DNA from: Mesorhizobium sp. WSM3862
GTDB lineage: Bacteria; Pseudomonadota; Alphaproteobacteria; Rhizobiales; Rhizobiaceae
DNA length: 64,000 bases
Direction of reading: 5' to 3'
Assembly (NCBI RefSeq): GCF_002294985.1
Contig: NZ_NSGE01000005.1
Span: 201,001-265,000 of the forward strand
In this document: piece after piece, positions 20,912 through 30,196 of the stretch
Numbering within the stretch: position 1 is the first letter of the stretch
Layout: each line of letters opens with the position of its first letter
Notes under the pieces: model-generated
The model's database searches: none
What the model saw: only the letters and a program-made list of their open reading frames with translations
Told to the model about the DNA's origin: nothing
Made by a program: the position numbers and the translations under genes

Positions 20912-20948
20912 AAAACGGCGGCGCCAGCGTCTGGCGCCGCCGTTTTTT
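20912..20948 (+). terminator. Rho-independent terminator of rpoH
   Basis: A perfect 16-bp stem (20912-20927 with 20931-20946) around a 3-base loop ends in a run of six T, 25 bp after the rpoH stop. The A-tract on the other side would let it work in both directions. Confidence 0.92.
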
Positions 20949-21149
20949 AACGTTGCAACACCTGCGATTTGGCAAGCTTCGCAAAGGCAGATGCAAATGT
21001 CTTCCCGCCAAGACAAGAAGAGAATTTGGCACGTTTGCGAGTTGCACCGCCAAAGCCTTGGCAAATGTTGCTATCCGTATTACGACAGGTATCGGCGTAG
21101 GAAATTTAGCGCTCTGAACGAGCAGACACATGTGCAGAGCGATGCGTCA

Positions 21150-21449
21150 ATGAAAAATGTTCAGTTAATCGATGGCGCCGACAACACCGCGTACAATATC
21201 TATGCAGTTTCAGATGAAGATTTTGAGTTAATTTTTCCGAATGGTCAGGATATCGAGTTCATTGAGGATTTCTTTAAGCGCGTTGGGAGCAAAAGGGCGA
21301 AGCAGGTTCAAGAAAGTTTAAGTAGAGGTTTACAAAGAAAAACCGAAGTTAATGGTATACACGGAACACTGTTCTATCAGCTAAAACGGCAGAAGAAGCG
21401 CTATTACCCAAACAAAAAGTTTTCAGACGACCCTTCATCGACGCGTTGA
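21150..21449 (+). CDS. Conserved hypothetical protein in an AT-rich patch
   Basis: The 99-residue frame from the ATG at 21150 begins KNVQLIDGADNTAYNIYAVS and continues with FELIFPNGQDIEFIEDFFKR, VNGIHGTLFYQL and a basic C-terminus. I recall similar rhizobial proteins of unknown function, but cannot name a family. Bases and codons are visibly more AT-rich than in all neighbours (AAA, GTT, TTT are common), which suggests recent acquisition. No good ribosome site is seen. Upstream in-frame sequence to 20991 is unlike protein. Confidence 0.6.
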   Translation: MKNVQLIDGADNTAYNIYAVSDEDFELIFPNGQDIEFIEDFFKRVGSKRAKQVQESLSRGLQRKTEVNGIHGTLFYQLKRQKKRYYPNKKFSDDPSSTR

Positions 21450-21561
21450 TCGTACGCGAGCAGTCAGAATTGGTATATTAACTCGTCGACCTCCGGCTTC
21501 GCACTTTTGCGGTCCGACCATACGTTCCAACGCCTGCGATTGGCGAAGGCGGCGAAACAAG

Positions 21562-21742
21562 CCCTTTCTCCCCGTCACGATACGGGGAGAAATGTCCGGC
21601 AGGACAATGAGGGGCAGCGCCGACGCTGCAAGGTTGATTGCTCAGCAAAAATCTCCGAGCAGCTTGGCGCTCATCTATCGATCGCCGCGCCGCCCCTCAT
21701 CCGCCCTTCGGGCACCTTCTCCCCGTTGAACGGGGAGAAGGT
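21562..21742. repeat. Pair of inverted RIME-like palindromic intergenic elements
   Basis: Two related units face each other: 21562-21622 and 21681-21742. Each has a hairpin built from CTCCCCGT and ACGGGGAG and a CCCCTCAT (or ATGAGGGG) box. The composition resembles the mosaic palindromic elements scattered between rhizobial genes. It lies between the hypothetical gene and the peroxiredoxin gene and may also act as a terminator or mRNA end. Confidence 0.75.
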
Positions 21743-21749
21743 AAAAAGC

Positions 21750-22409
21750 TCACGCCGAGGGCTGCTTGGTCTTCCTCAGATACGGCAGCACCGTCTCGTA
21801 GGCGCCGAAGCGCTTGATCGCGTCCTCGTTGGAGACGGCGGCGGTGATGATCACGTCCTCGCCCTGCTTCCAGTTTGCCGGCGTCGCGACCTGGTGCTTG
21901 GCCGTCAGTTGGATGGAATCGATGACGCGCAGGATCTCATCGAAGTTGCGGCCGGTGGTCATCGGATAGGTCAGCACCAGCTTGATCTTCTTGTCCGGGC
22001 CGATGACGTAGACCGAGCGCACCGTGGCGTTGTCGGCCGGCGTGCGGCCTTCAGAGCTCTCGCCGGCGCCCGCCGGCAGCATCTCGTAAAGCTTGGCGAC
22101 GGCGAGGTCCCTGTCGCCGATCAGCGGATAGTTCACCGTCTGGCCGGTAGCTGTCTTGATGTCGGCCTGCCATTTGTCGTGGCTCGACACCGGATCGACG
22201 GAAATGCCGATGATCTTGACGTTTCGCTTTTTGAATTCGCCCTCGAGCCCGGCCATCGTGCCGAGCTCGGTCGTGCAAACCGGCGTGAAGTTCTTCGGAT
22301 GGCTGAAGAGCACTGCCCAGCCGTCACCGATCCATTGATGGAAATTGATCGTCCCTTGCGTGGTCTCGGCCGTGAAATCCGGCGCGATATCGTTGATACG
22401 AAGGCTCAT
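21750..22409 (-). CDS. 1-Cys peroxiredoxin (Prx6/AhpC-TSA family)
   Basis: The 219-residue protein has the peroxidatic Cys motif HPKNFTPVCTTE near residue 45 and the long C-terminal domain of the Prx6 type with GRNFDEILRVIDSIQLT and WKQGEDVII. No resolving Cys is visible. It would reduce hydrogen peroxide and alkyl or lipid peroxides in the cytosol. The ATG at 22409 follows GGGAG; the frame upstream is unlike protein. It stands alone downstream of zapA. Confidence 0.92.
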   Translation of the reverse strand: MSLRINDIAPDFTAETTQGTINFHQWIGDGWAVLFSHPKNFTPVCTTELGTMAGLEGEFKKRNVKIIGISVDPVSSHDKWQADIKTATGQTVNYPLIGDRDLAVAKLYEMLPAGAGESSEGRTPADNATVRSVYVIGPDKKIKLVLTYPMTTGRNFDEILRVIDSIQLTAKHQVATPANWKQGEDVIITAAVSNEDAIKRFGAYETVLPYLRKTKQPSA

Positions 22410-22445
22410 CGCGGGCTCCCTACCCTGTAACATGGCGCCGGCATG

Positions 22446-22598
22446 GGCCAACCCCAGCGGCGCGCGTCAGCTTCTATACCGCCGGAAGGAACGGTTCAAA
22501 AGGCTTGTGTCTGCAAGCGTGATCGGAACGACGGAAAAATTTCTGCTTTTCCTGGAAAAGACAGCAGAATTTCCATAGTGGACGCAGGGGATTGGCGG
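22446..22598 (-). ncRNA. Candidate 6S RNA (ssrS) downstream of zapA
   Basis: The region right after zapA could fold into one long hairpin of about 150 nt, closed by GCCAATCCCC near its 5' end and GGGGTTGGC near its 3' end, which is the length and closing-stem form of 6S RNA. In many Proteobacteria ssrS lies just downstream of zapA. However, an internal hairpin followed by TTTTT (22532-22577) may simply be the zapA terminator and would compete. No search was possible; treat as a hypothesis. Confidence 0.3.
22532..22577 (-). terminator. Likely terminator of the DUF4164-zapA operon
   Basis: On the minus strand, GGAAATTCTGCT pairs with AGCAGAAATTTTTCC, with a short internal loop, and the right arm ends in a run of five T. 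It lies 24 bp beyond the zapA stop. It overlaps the proposed 6S RNA, so only one reading may be right. Confidence 0.5.
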
Positions 22599-22600
22599 GC

Positions 22601-22966
22601 TTAAGCCTTCTTCACCGCCAGCGTCGTCGCAAGGTCTTCCATGCGCTGCGCAAGTGCCGCGAGCGCGGTCGTCAGCACGCTGTCGCTCTTGTCGGCCTTG
22701 GTCAGCGCCTCGTCGCGCGTCTTGCGCAGCGTCAGCACCTCGCTCTCCATGCCCTTGACCCGCTTGTTGAGCTCCGAAAGCTCATCCATCACCATGATGC
22801 CGGCCATGACTGTCAGCCGCTGGTCGCCGATCTCGCCGAACGAATCCTTCAAATGCATGACATACCGGTCGAAGCGCTCGGCGAGGTCGATCAGATGCTC
22901 TTCCTGGCCCTCGTCGCAAGCCATCCTGTACTGCTTGCCGTCGATGGAAACGGTGACCTGTGCCAT
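22601..22966 (-). CDS. zapA: Cell division protein ZapA
   Basis: The 121-residue protein has the ZapA pattern: VTVSIDGKQYRMACDEGQEE, then LIDLAERFDRYV, QRLTVMAGIMVMDEL and a long C-terminal coiled coil. ZapA binds FtsZ filaments and stabilises the division ring. It starts 4 bp after the DUF4164 gene, so the two are co-transcribed, divergent from tkt. Confidence 0.92.
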   Translation of the reverse strand: MAQVTVSIDGKQYRMACDEGQEEHLIDLAERFDRYVMHLKDSFGEIGDQRLTVMAGIMVMDELSELNKRVKGMESEVLTLRKTRDEALTKADKSDSVLTTALAALAQRMEDLATTLAVKKA

Positions 22967-22970
22967 TGGC

Positions 22971-23243
22971 TTACCTGTCCAGTACCGCGCGAATGGTTTC
23001 CATGGCGGTCACCAGCCGGCGCGACACTTCCTTGTTGGCGTCTTCCAGCCGTTCGGCGCGCGCCTCGGAATTGTCGAGCTCCTGCGCCAGCCGCGAGCGG
23101 TCGGCGTTCATGCGCTGCACCTCGGCCTCGGCTTCGGAATAGTCGCGCTCATGCTCGAGCCGCGCCGCCACGGCGTTTTCCAGTCCCTCCATGGCTTTGC
23201 CTAGCCTGGCGATGACTTCCTTGAGGGTCGTTTCCCCGGTCAT
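22971..23243 (-). CDS. DUF4164 coiled-coil protein
   Basis: The 90-residue product is almost entirely a helix with heptads rich in Leu, Glu, Ala and Arg ([19 protein letters not shown], then [19 protein letters not shown]). DUF4164 is a small alphaproteobacterial family usually before zapA, as here, which suggests a role with the division machinery; none is proved. Confidence 0.82.
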   Translation of the reverse strand: MTGETTLKEVIARLGKAMEGLENAVAARLEHERDYSEAEAEVQRMNADRSRLAQELDNSEARAERLEDANKEVSRRLVTAMETIRAVLDR

Positions 23244-23503
23244 GGCCTTCGTCCTATGCCCTGCCCGTCACCGAATCGCTCGCGTTCAGAACGCGTTATC
23301 TCGGAAAGATTAGGCGCCGGGTGAAGCGCGCGTCAATAAAGCTCTCGCGACTGTCCCCCGCTAACGCTAATGTAGCGTCGCCGGCGCCTTCACAAGGCCG
23401 GCAAAAAAGCACCGATTTGTTGACTCGAAGGCCGCGCCTGCTATGTGTCGCGCACCCTTTCCACGGGCTCTCCCAAGGCTCCAACCCCTATTCCGGAGGA
23501 AGC

Positions 23504-25495
23504 ATGACCTCGCGTGAACAACATGATCGGATGGCCAATGCGATCCGTTTTCTTTCCATGGACGCCGTCGAGAAGGCCAATTCCGGCCACCCCGGCCTGC
23601 CCATGGGCTGCGCCGACATCGCTACGGTGCTGTTCACCCGCTTCCTGAAATTCGACGCCAGGGCCCCGCACTGGGCCGATCGCGACCGTTTCATCCTGTC
23701 GGCCGGTCACGGCTCGATGCTGCTCTATTCGCTCCTGTACCTCACCGGCTATGAGGACATGACGATCGACCAGATCAAGAACTTCCGCCAACTAGGATCG
23801 AAGACCGCCGGCCATCCCGAATACGGCCATGCCGCCGGCATCGAGACCACCACCGGTCCGCTCGGCCAGGGCCTCGCCAACTCGGTCGGCTTCGCGCTCG
23901 GCGAGCGCATCATGAACGCCGCCTTCGGCGACGACCTGGTCGACCACTACACCTATGTGCTGGCCGGTGACGGCTGCTTGATGGAAGGCGTCTCCCAGGA
24001 AGCCATCGCGCTCGCGGGCCATCTCAAGCTCAACAAGCTGATCGTCTTCTGGGACAACAACAACATCTCGATCGACGGCCCGGTCTCGCTCGCCGACAAC
24101 ACCGACCAGGTCGCCCGCTTCCAGGCCAGCGGCTGGAACGCCAGCCACATCGACGGCACCGATCCGGAAGCCATCGCCTACGCCATCGAAGCCGCCCGCC
24201 ATTCCGACAAGCCGACGATGATCGCCTGCAAGACGACCATCGGCTTCGGGGCCCCAACCAAGGCCGGCACCAACAAGGCGCATGGCTCGCCGCTCGGCGC
24301 CGACGAAATCGCCGGCGCCCGCAAATTCTTCAACTGGGAATCGCCGCCCTTCGAGATTCCGGCCGACATCCTCGACGCCTGGCGCGGCGTCGGCACCGCC
24401 GGCGCCAAGGCGCGCGCCGATTGGGAAGGCCGCCTTGCCAAGGCCGACGCCAAGCTGAAGGGCGAATTCGAGCGCCGCCTCGCCGGCAAGCTGCCGGACA
24501 ATTTCGACGCCGTCATCGCCGAGTACAAGAAGAAGCTTTCGGCCGACAAGCCGAAGGTGGCCACCCGCAAGTCCTCGGAAATGGCGCTGGAAGTGATCAA
24601 CGGCGCTGTTCCCGAAACCATCGGCGGCTCGGCCGACCTCACCGGCTCCAACAACACCAAGACCAGCCAGACCAAGAACATCACTCCGGACGACTACGGC
24701 CAGCGCTATGTTCATTACGGCATCCGCGAGCACGGCATGGCGGCGGCCATCAACGGGTTGACCCTGCATGGCGGCCTGATCGCCTATGGCGGCACCTTCT
24801 TGTGTTTTTCGGACTATGCCCGCCCGTCGATGCGCCTTGCCTCGCTGATGGGCATCCGCTCGATCTTCGTCATGACCCATGACTCGATCGGCCTCGGCGA
24901 GGACGGCCCGACCCACCAGCCGGTCGAGCATCTGGCCGCACTACGCGCCATTCCGAACCACAACGTCTTCCGCCCGGCCGACGCGGTCGAGACGGCGGAA
25001 TGTTGGCAGCTGGCGCTGGAGTCCGAAAAGACGCCTTCGACGCTCGCGCTGACCCGCCAGAACCTGCCGACCGTGCGCAGCGAACACAGCGAGAAGAACC
25101 TCAGCGCCTCGGGCGCCTATGAGCTTGCCGCGGCAAACGGCGAGGCGGCCGTGACGATCTTCGCCACGGGCTCGGAGGTCGAGGTCGCCCTTGGCGCCCG
25201 CGAGTTGCTCGAAAAACACGGCCATCCGACCCGCGTCGTATCGGTGCCCTGCTTCGAGCTGTTCGACCAGCAGGAGGAGGACTATCGCAGGAAGACCATC
25301 GGCAACGCCAAGGTGAAGGTCGCTATCGAGGCCGGCATCCGCCAGGGCTGGGACCACCTGATCGGTATCGACGGCATCTTCGTCGGCATGACCGGCTTCG
25401 GCGCCTCCGGCTCGATCGAGCAGCTCTATCCGCATTTCGGCATCACCGCCGAGGCCGCCGCGAAGGCCGTGGAGGCGCGCCTGCACGGCAAATGA
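23504..25495 (+). CDS. tkt: Transketolase
   Basis: The 663-residue enzyme shows HPGLPMG, the thiamine diphosphate motif [13 protein letters not shown] with NNN further on, the transketolase central domain with [10 protein letters not shown] and [13 protein letters not shown], and [16 protein letters not shown]. It transfers two-carbon units between sugar phosphates in the pentose phosphate pathway. The ATG at 23504 follows GGAGGA; the upstream extension is a shadow. It begins the tkt-gap-pgk-fba central carbon block found in rhizobia, with the antiporter inserted. Confidence 0.96.
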   Translation: MTSREQHDRMANAIRFLSMDAVEKANSGHPGLPMGCADIATVLFTRFLKFDARAPHWADRDRFILSAGHGSMLLYSLLYLTGYEDMTIDQIKNFRQLGSKTAGHPEYGHAAGIETTTGPLGQGLANSVGFALGERIMNAAFGDDLVDHYTYVLAGDGCLMEGVSQEAIALAGHLKLNKLIVFWDNNNISIDGPVSLADNTDQVARFQASGWNASHIDGTDPEAIAYAIEAARHSDKPTMIACKTTIGFGAPTKAGTNKAHGSPLGADEIAGARKFFNWESPPFEIPADILDAWRGVGTAGAKARADWEGRLAKADAKLKGEFERRLAGKLPDNFDAVIAEYKKKLSADKPKVATRKSSEMALEVINGAVPETIGGSADLTGSNNTKTSQTKNITPDDYGQRYVHYGIREHGMAAAINGLTLHGGLIAYGGTFLCFSDYARPSMRLASLMGIRSIFVMTHDSIGLGEDGPTHQPVEHLAALRAIPNHNVFRPADAVETAECWQLALESEKTPSTLALTRQNLPTVRSEHSEKNLSASGAYELAAANGEAAVTIFATGSEVEVALGARELLEKHGHPTRVVSVPCFELFDQQEEDYRRKTIGNAKVKVAIEAGIRQGWDHLIGIDGIFVGMTGFGASGSIEQLYPHFGITAEAAAKAVEARLHGK

Positions 25496-25558
25496 GCCAT
25501 CGCATGTCGCTCAAAGCGCGCAGCGATCTCGAGCGGCATGCATAAAAAGCAACGCCCC

Positions 25559-25593
25559 GTCCGGCGAAGCCCATTCAAAGGAAGTCGCCGGAC
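25559..25593. repeat. Hairpin between tkt and gap
   Basis: GTCCGGCGA is mirrored by TCGCCGGAC across a 17-base loop, 64 bp after the tkt stop. No T-run follows. It may slow transcription or mark the tkt mRNA end. Confidence 0.4.
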
Positions 25594-25702
25594 TGGACCA
25601 ACCTAATCGATTTAAATTCCGGCTTCTGCGGCTGGATTCTTTGCACGCCCGCCGCTATGAAGCAGCGGACCCATCCACTTTCCAGCCCCCAGGGAGAGAA
25701 AC

Positions 25703-26713
25703 ATGACCGTCAGAGTTGCCATCAACGGATTTGGCCGCATCGGCCGCAACATCCTGCGCGCCATTCATGAATCCGGCCGCAAGGACATCGACGTCGTTGC
25801 CGTCAACGACCTCGGGCCGGTCGAGACCAACGCGCATCTGCTCCGCTACGACAGCGTGCATGGCCGCTTCCCGCATGAAGTGACGGTCGACGGCGACCAG
25901 ATCTCCGTCGGCAAGGAAAAGTTCAAGGTCACCGCCATCAAGGATCCGACCCAGCTGCCCTGGAAGGATCTCGGCATCGACATCGCGCTCGAATGCACCG
26001 GTATCTTCACTGCGCGCGACAAGGCTGCCGCGCATCTGACGGCCGGCGCCAAGCGCGTCATCGTCTCGGCCCCGGCCGAAGGCGCCGATCTCACGGTCGT
26101 CTACGGCATCAACCACGACAAGCTGACCAAGGACCACGTCGTCATCTCCAACGCGTCCTGCACCACCAACTGCCTGGCCCCGCTTGCCGCCGTGCTGCAC
26201 GAGACCGTCGGCATCGAGAAGGGCATGATGACGACGATCCACTCCTACACCGGCGACCAGCCGACGCTGGACACCATGCACAAGGACCTTTACCGGGCCC
26301 GCGCCGCGGCGCTGTCGCAGATCCCGACCTCGACCGGTGCCGCCAAGGCGATCGGTCTGGTCCTGCCCGACCTCAAGGGCAAGCTCGACGGCATCTCCAT
26401 CCGCGTGCCGACCCCGAACGTCTCGGTCGTCGATTTCAAATTCATCGCCAAGCGCTCGACCACCGCGCAGGAGATCAACGAAGCGCTGATCGCCGCCTCC
26501 AAGGGCAAGCTGAAGGGCGTGCTCTCGGTCACCCATCACCCGAACGTCTCGATCGATTTCAACCACGATCCGCACTCCTCGATCGCGGCGCTCGACCAGA
26601 CCAAGGTCATGGACGGCAACTTCGTCTCGGTACTCTCCTGGTACGACAACGAATGGGGCTTCTCGAACCGCATGGGCGACACGGCTGTCGCCTTCGGCAA
26701 GACCATCGCCTGA
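25703..26713 (+). CDS. gap: Glyceraldehyde-3-phosphate dehydrogenase
   Basis: The 336-residue enzyme has the NAD-binding start [17 protein letters not shown] and the catalytic motif [12 protein letters not shown] (active-site Cys near 154), with [13 protein letters not shown] near the end. It oxidises glyceraldehyde 3-phosphate to 1,3-bisphosphoglycerate. AGGGAGAG precedes the ATG, and a strong terminator follows 27 bp after the stop, so gap can be transcribed alone. Confidence 0.97.
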   Translation: MTVRVAINGFGRIGRNILRAIHESGRKDIDVVAVNDLGPVETNAHLLRYDSVHGRFPHEVTVDGDQISVGKEKFKVTAIKDPTQLPWKDLGIDIALECTGIFTARDKAAAHLTAGAKRVIVSAPAEGADLTVVYGINHDKLTKDHVVISNASCTTNCLAPLAAVLHETVGIEKGMMTTIHSYTGDQPTLDTMHKDLYRARAAALSQIPTSTGAAKAIGLVLPDLKGKLDGISIRVPTPNVSVVDFKFIAKRSTTAQEINEALIAASKGKLKGVLSVTHHPNVSIDFNHDPHSSIAALDQTKVMDGNFVSVLSWYDNEWGFSNRMGDTAVAFGKTIA

Positions 26714-26740
26714 CCTCAGGGCTTCCTTTTTGATCGTGTG

Positions 26741-26766
26741 AAACGCCCGGCTTCGGCCGGGCGTTT
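26741..26766 (+). terminator. Rho-independent terminator of gap
   Basis: The stem AAACGCCCGGC with GCCGGGCGTTT is capped by a TTCG tetraloop and ends in TTTT. It lies 27 bp after the gap stop. Confidence 0.93.
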
Positions 26767-26881
26767 TCGTTCGACGCAGCGGCATGGGGCAAAAAAGCCA
26801 CGCTGCCGCCTTGCACTGGTCATGTCTTCGCCCCACTCTGCCGTAAAGCGGGAGGGACGCGGATTTGAGGGGCAATTCCGG

Positions 26882-28771
26882 ATGGAGCATGCGATCTATC
26901 TCGTGACGCTGGTCGGCACAGCGCTTGTTGTCGCCGCCGCCTTTTCGAGCCTGATCGCCTTCCGCTTCGGCGCGCCCCTGCTGCTCCTCTTCCTCTGCAT
27001 TGGCCTTGCCACCGGCGTCGACGGCCTTGGCATCGAATTCGACAATGCGCGGCTGGCTTACTTCGCCGGCTCGTTGGCTTTGGCCATTATCCTGTTCGAT
27101 TCCGGTTTCGGCACGCCGCTCAACGCCTTGCGCCAGGCGGCCGGGCCGGCGCTGTCGCTGGCCACCGTCGGCGTCCTCCTGACCACCGGCATCTTCGGCG
27201 TCGCCGCCTACTACCTCCTCAATCTCAGCTGGCTGGAATCCTCGCTGCTCGGCGCCGCCGTCGCCTCGACCGACGCAGCGGCGGTGTTCTTCCTGCTGCG
27301 CGCCGGGGAAATCCATTTGCGCGAGCGCGTCCGTTCGACGCTCGAGGTTGAATCCGGCACCAATGATCCGATCGCCATCTTCCTCACCATCTCTTTGGTC
27401 GAGATCATCGCCGCGCATGCCAACCCTGAGGCAAACGTTCTCGCCACCAGTTTGGTGATCGGCTTCTTCATCAACATGGGACTCGGCGCCATCATCGGCG
27501 TGCTCGGCGGCTTGGCGATCGTGCGCCTCGTCGAGCGACTGAACCTCGACCATGGCCTGCTGCCGATCTTCGTGCTGACGCTGTCGCTGATGGTGTTCGC
27601 CGCAGCCGGCGCCGTCGGCGGCTCGGGCTTCCTTGCGGTGTATCTCGCCGGCCTCGTCGCCGGCAATTCCGACATTCGCGCCGTCACCATCCTGAAGCGC
27701 TTCCAGGACGGCATGTCGTGGCTGGCGCAGATCATCATGTTTTTGATCCTCGGCCTGTTTGCCACGCCCTCGCAATTCCCAGCGATCCTGCTGCCGGCGA
27801 TCCTGCTCGGCCTGTTCCTGATCTTCGTGGCGCGGCCCTTGGCCGTCTGGCTCTGCCTGATGCCGTTCCGCCTGCCACGTCCGGAGGTCGCCTTCGTCTC
27901 CTGGGTCGGGTTGCGCGGCGCCGTTTCGATCTTGCTTGCCATCACGCCACTGCTCGGCGGCCTCGCCAACGGTCGCCTCATCTTCAATGTCGCCTTCATC
28001 ATCGTGCTGGTCTCGCTGGTGGTGCAGGGCTGGACCGTCGGTCCGCTGGCGCGCCGTCTCGGCCTCATTGTGCCGGCAAGGCTTGGACCGCTCGACAAGG
28101 TCGAGCTCGAGCTGCCGGGCTCGGCCCACCACGAGCTGCTCGCCTATCGCGTCGCCCCCGGTAGTCCGGTGGCGCGCGGCGAACGCATCCCGCGCTGGGC
28201 GAGGCCTTCGCTGGTGCTGCGCGATGGCCGCTCCATGCGGTTCCAGGACATGGGCCGGCTCGCCGCCGGCGATCAGGTCTACATCTTCGTGCCGGACCGC
28301 TATCCGCGCTTGCTCGACAAGCTCTTCGCCAGCCGCGCCGTCGTCGACCCCGAGGATGCCGACTTCTTTGGCGCCTTTGCCGTCGATCCGGCCCGCTCCG
28401 CCGCCGAGCTCGAAGCCGCCTATGGACCCGGCCTCACCGAGGCCGAACAGAAGCTCACCGTCGCGGCGCTGGTCACCGAGCGGCTCGGCGGCCAGGCCGA
28501 ATATGCCGACCGCGTGATGATCGGCCCGATCGAGCTTATCGTGCGCGATGTCGACGAGAAGGGCCGGATCACCGGCCTCGGCCTGTCCTTCGAGCCGACC
28601 GCGCCGGTGGCGCGCGTGCCGGTTTTCCTGAGCGCCGGCGAGATCGCCGACCGCGTCGCCGCCTTCATCCGCAGCTGGCGCAAACCGGCGCCAGGCAAGG
28701 TCCCCCAAAGCGAGCCGGACAAAATGGCGACGTCCGAGCCCATAGCGCCAAAATCAGCCAGCGAGAGCTGA
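26882..28771 (+). CDS. Potassium/proton antiporter, CvrA (NhaP2) family
   Basis: The 629-residue membrane protein has about twelve hydrophobic segments in residues 1-395 (CPA1 exchanger fold, with STDAAAVFFLLR and ESGTNDPIAIFL, the acidic ion-binding region), then a cytoplasmic TrkA-C-like domain (about 405-480) and a CorC/HlyC-like C-terminal domain. It is the layout of K+/H+ antiporter CvrA. It would export K+ (or Na+) in exchange for protons. The ATG at 26882 follows GAGGGG. It sits within the glycolytic block but is probably transcribed on its own. Confidence 0.88.
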   Translation: MEHAIYLVTLVGTALVVAAAFSSLIAFRFGAPLLLLFLCIGLATGVDGLGIEFDNARLAYFAGSLALAIILFDSGFGTPLNALRQAAGPALSLATVGVLLTTGIFGVAAYYLLNLSWLESSLLGAAVASTDAAAVFFLLRAGEIHLRERVRSTLEVESGTNDPIAIFLTISLVEIIAAHANPEANVLATSLVIGFFINMGLGAIIGVLGGLAIVRLVERLNLDHGLLPIFVLTLSLMVFAAAGAVGGSGFLAVYLAGLVAGNSDIRAVTILKRFQDGMSWLAQIIMFLILGLFATPSQFPAILLPAILLGLFLIFVARPLAVWLCLMPFRLPRPEVAFVSWVGLRGAVSILLAITPLLGGLANGRLIFNVAFIIVLVSLVVQGWTVGPLARRLGLIVPARLGPLDKVELELPGSAHHELLAYRVAPGSPVARGERIPRWARPSLVLRDGRSMRFQDMGRLAAGDQVYIFVPDRYPRLLDKLFASRAVVDPEDADFFGAFAVDPARSAAELEAAYGPGLTEAEQKLTVAALVTERLGGQAEYADRVMIGPIELIVRDVDEKGRITGLGLSFEPTAPVARVPVFLSAGEIADRVAAFIRSWRKPAPGKVPQSEPDKMATSEPIAPKSASES

Positions 28772-28874
28772 CGTCACACAATGACACCATTTTTGCACCC
28801 GCTGCGTGACCCAGGCCTTGCATCGTGCCCGGTGGCGGGTAAGGTCGCCGCGTTTTTGGCGGAAAGGAACGACC

Positions 28875-30071
28875 ATGGCCGGCTTCAAGACACTCGACGA
28901 TATCGGCGCCGTTGGCGGCAAGCGCGTCCTGGTGCGCGTCGACCTCAACGTTCCCGTCGCCGACGGCAAGGTGACGGACGCCACCCGCATCGAGCGCATC
29001 GCGCCGACCATTTCCGAGCTCTCCGGCAAAGGCGCCAGGGTGATACTGCTCGCGCATTTCGGTCGTCCGAAGGACGGCCCGTCGGCCGAATTCTCGCTGG
29101 AGCCGATCGCTCGCGCCACGGCGGAAGTGCTCGGCCGCCCGGTCGGCTTCGCCTCCGACTGCATCGGCGACAAGGCCGCCGACGCGGTTGCCGCCATGAA
29201 GGATGGCGACGTCCTGCTTTTGGAAAACACCCGCTTCCACAAGGCCGAGGAGAAGAACGATCAGGCCTTCACCGAAAGGCTCGCCGCCAATGGCGACATC
29301 TACGTCAACGACGCCTTTTCCGCCGCGCACCGCGCGCATGCGTCGACCGAAGGCCTGGCGCACCGCCTGCCGGCCTATGCCGGCCGCACCATGCAGGCCG
29401 AGCTCGACGCGCTGGAAAAGGGTCTCGGCAACCCGGCGCGGCCCGTCGTGGCCATTGTCGGCGGCGCCAAGGTCTCGACCAAGATCGATCTTTTGATGAA
29501 CCTGGTGAAGAAGGTCGACGCGCTGGTCATCGGCGGCGGCATGGCCAACACCTTCCTCGCCGCGCGCGGCACCGATGTCGGCAAATCGCTCTGCGAGCAT
29601 GACCTGGCCTCCACCGCCAAGCAGATCATGATCGAGGCGGCCGAAGCCGGCTGCGCCATCATCCTGCCCGCCGACGGCGTCGTGGCGAAGGAATTCAAGG
29701 CGGGTGCCGCGAGCCAAACCGTCGCCATCTCCGACGTGCCCGCAGACGGCATGATCCTCGATGTCGGCGAGAAAACCGTGAAGAGCGTCACCGATTGGAT
29801 CGACCGTGCTGCCACGCTGGTCTGGAACGGCCCGCTCGGTGCATTCGAGATCGAACCCTTCGACCGCGCCACGGTGGCTGCGGCAAAGCATGCGGCAGCC
29901 CGCACAAAGGAGGGCAAGCTGGTTTCGGTCGCCGGCGGCGGCGACACGGTGGCCGCGCTCAACCATGCCGGCGTCGCCGACGATTTCACCTATGTCTCGA
30001 CCGCCGGCGGCGCCTTCCTCGAATGGATGGAAGGCAAGCCGCTGCCGGGCGTCGAGGTGCTGAAGCGCTGA
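28875..30071 (+). CDS. pgk: Phosphoglycerate kinase
   Basis: The 398-residue enzyme has the substrate motif [40 protein letters not shown] and the C-terminal nucleotide motif [10 protein letters not shown]. It makes ATP and 3-phosphoglycerate from 1,3-bisphosphoglycerate. The ATG at 28875 follows GGAAAGGAACG and begins the family N-terminus; the frame before it is a shadow. Confidence 0.97.
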   Translation: MAGFKTLDDIGAVGGKRVLVRVDLNVPVADGKVTDATRIERIAPTISELSGKGARVILLAHFGRPKDGPSAEFSLEPIARATAEVLGRPVGFASDCIGDKAADAVAAMKDGDVLLLENTRFHKAEEKNDQAFTERLAANGDIYVNDAFSAAHRAHASTEGLAHRLPAYAGRTMQAELDALEKGLGNPARPVVAIVGGAKVSTKIDLLMNLVKKVDALVIGGGMANTFLAARGTDVGKSLCEHDLASTAKQIMIEAAEAGCAIILPADGVVAKEFKAGAASQTVAISDVPADGMILDVGEKTVKSVTDWIDRAATLVWNGPLGAFEIEPFDRATVAAAKHAAARTKEGKLVSVAGGGDTVAALNHAGVADDFTYVSTAGGAFLEWMEGKPLPGVEVLKR

Positions 30072-30196
30072 GTCATTCAAGACTTTCCGAGCGGACGCAG
30101 CTATCGAGACTTTCAATCGATTCGAGCTTTTCGGCGTCATTCCTTTGGCGGTAGTGTTCTGCTAGCGCGGAATGAAACGCACCTTAGGAGAGCACC

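Noticed and set aside
21562..21742. Inverted units as ends of an insertion sequence
   Set aside because: Nothing between them encodes a transposase and the units are hairpins of intergenic-element type.
23321..23503. Longer start for transketolase
   Set aside because: The extra 61 residues are unlike protein, and GGAGGA points to the ATG at 23504.
25655..28708. A 1017-residue open frame on the minus strand
   Set aside because: It lies opposite gap and the antiporter gene, is rich in Asp, Arg, Gly and Ala, and has no domain; it is a GC-rich antisense shadow.
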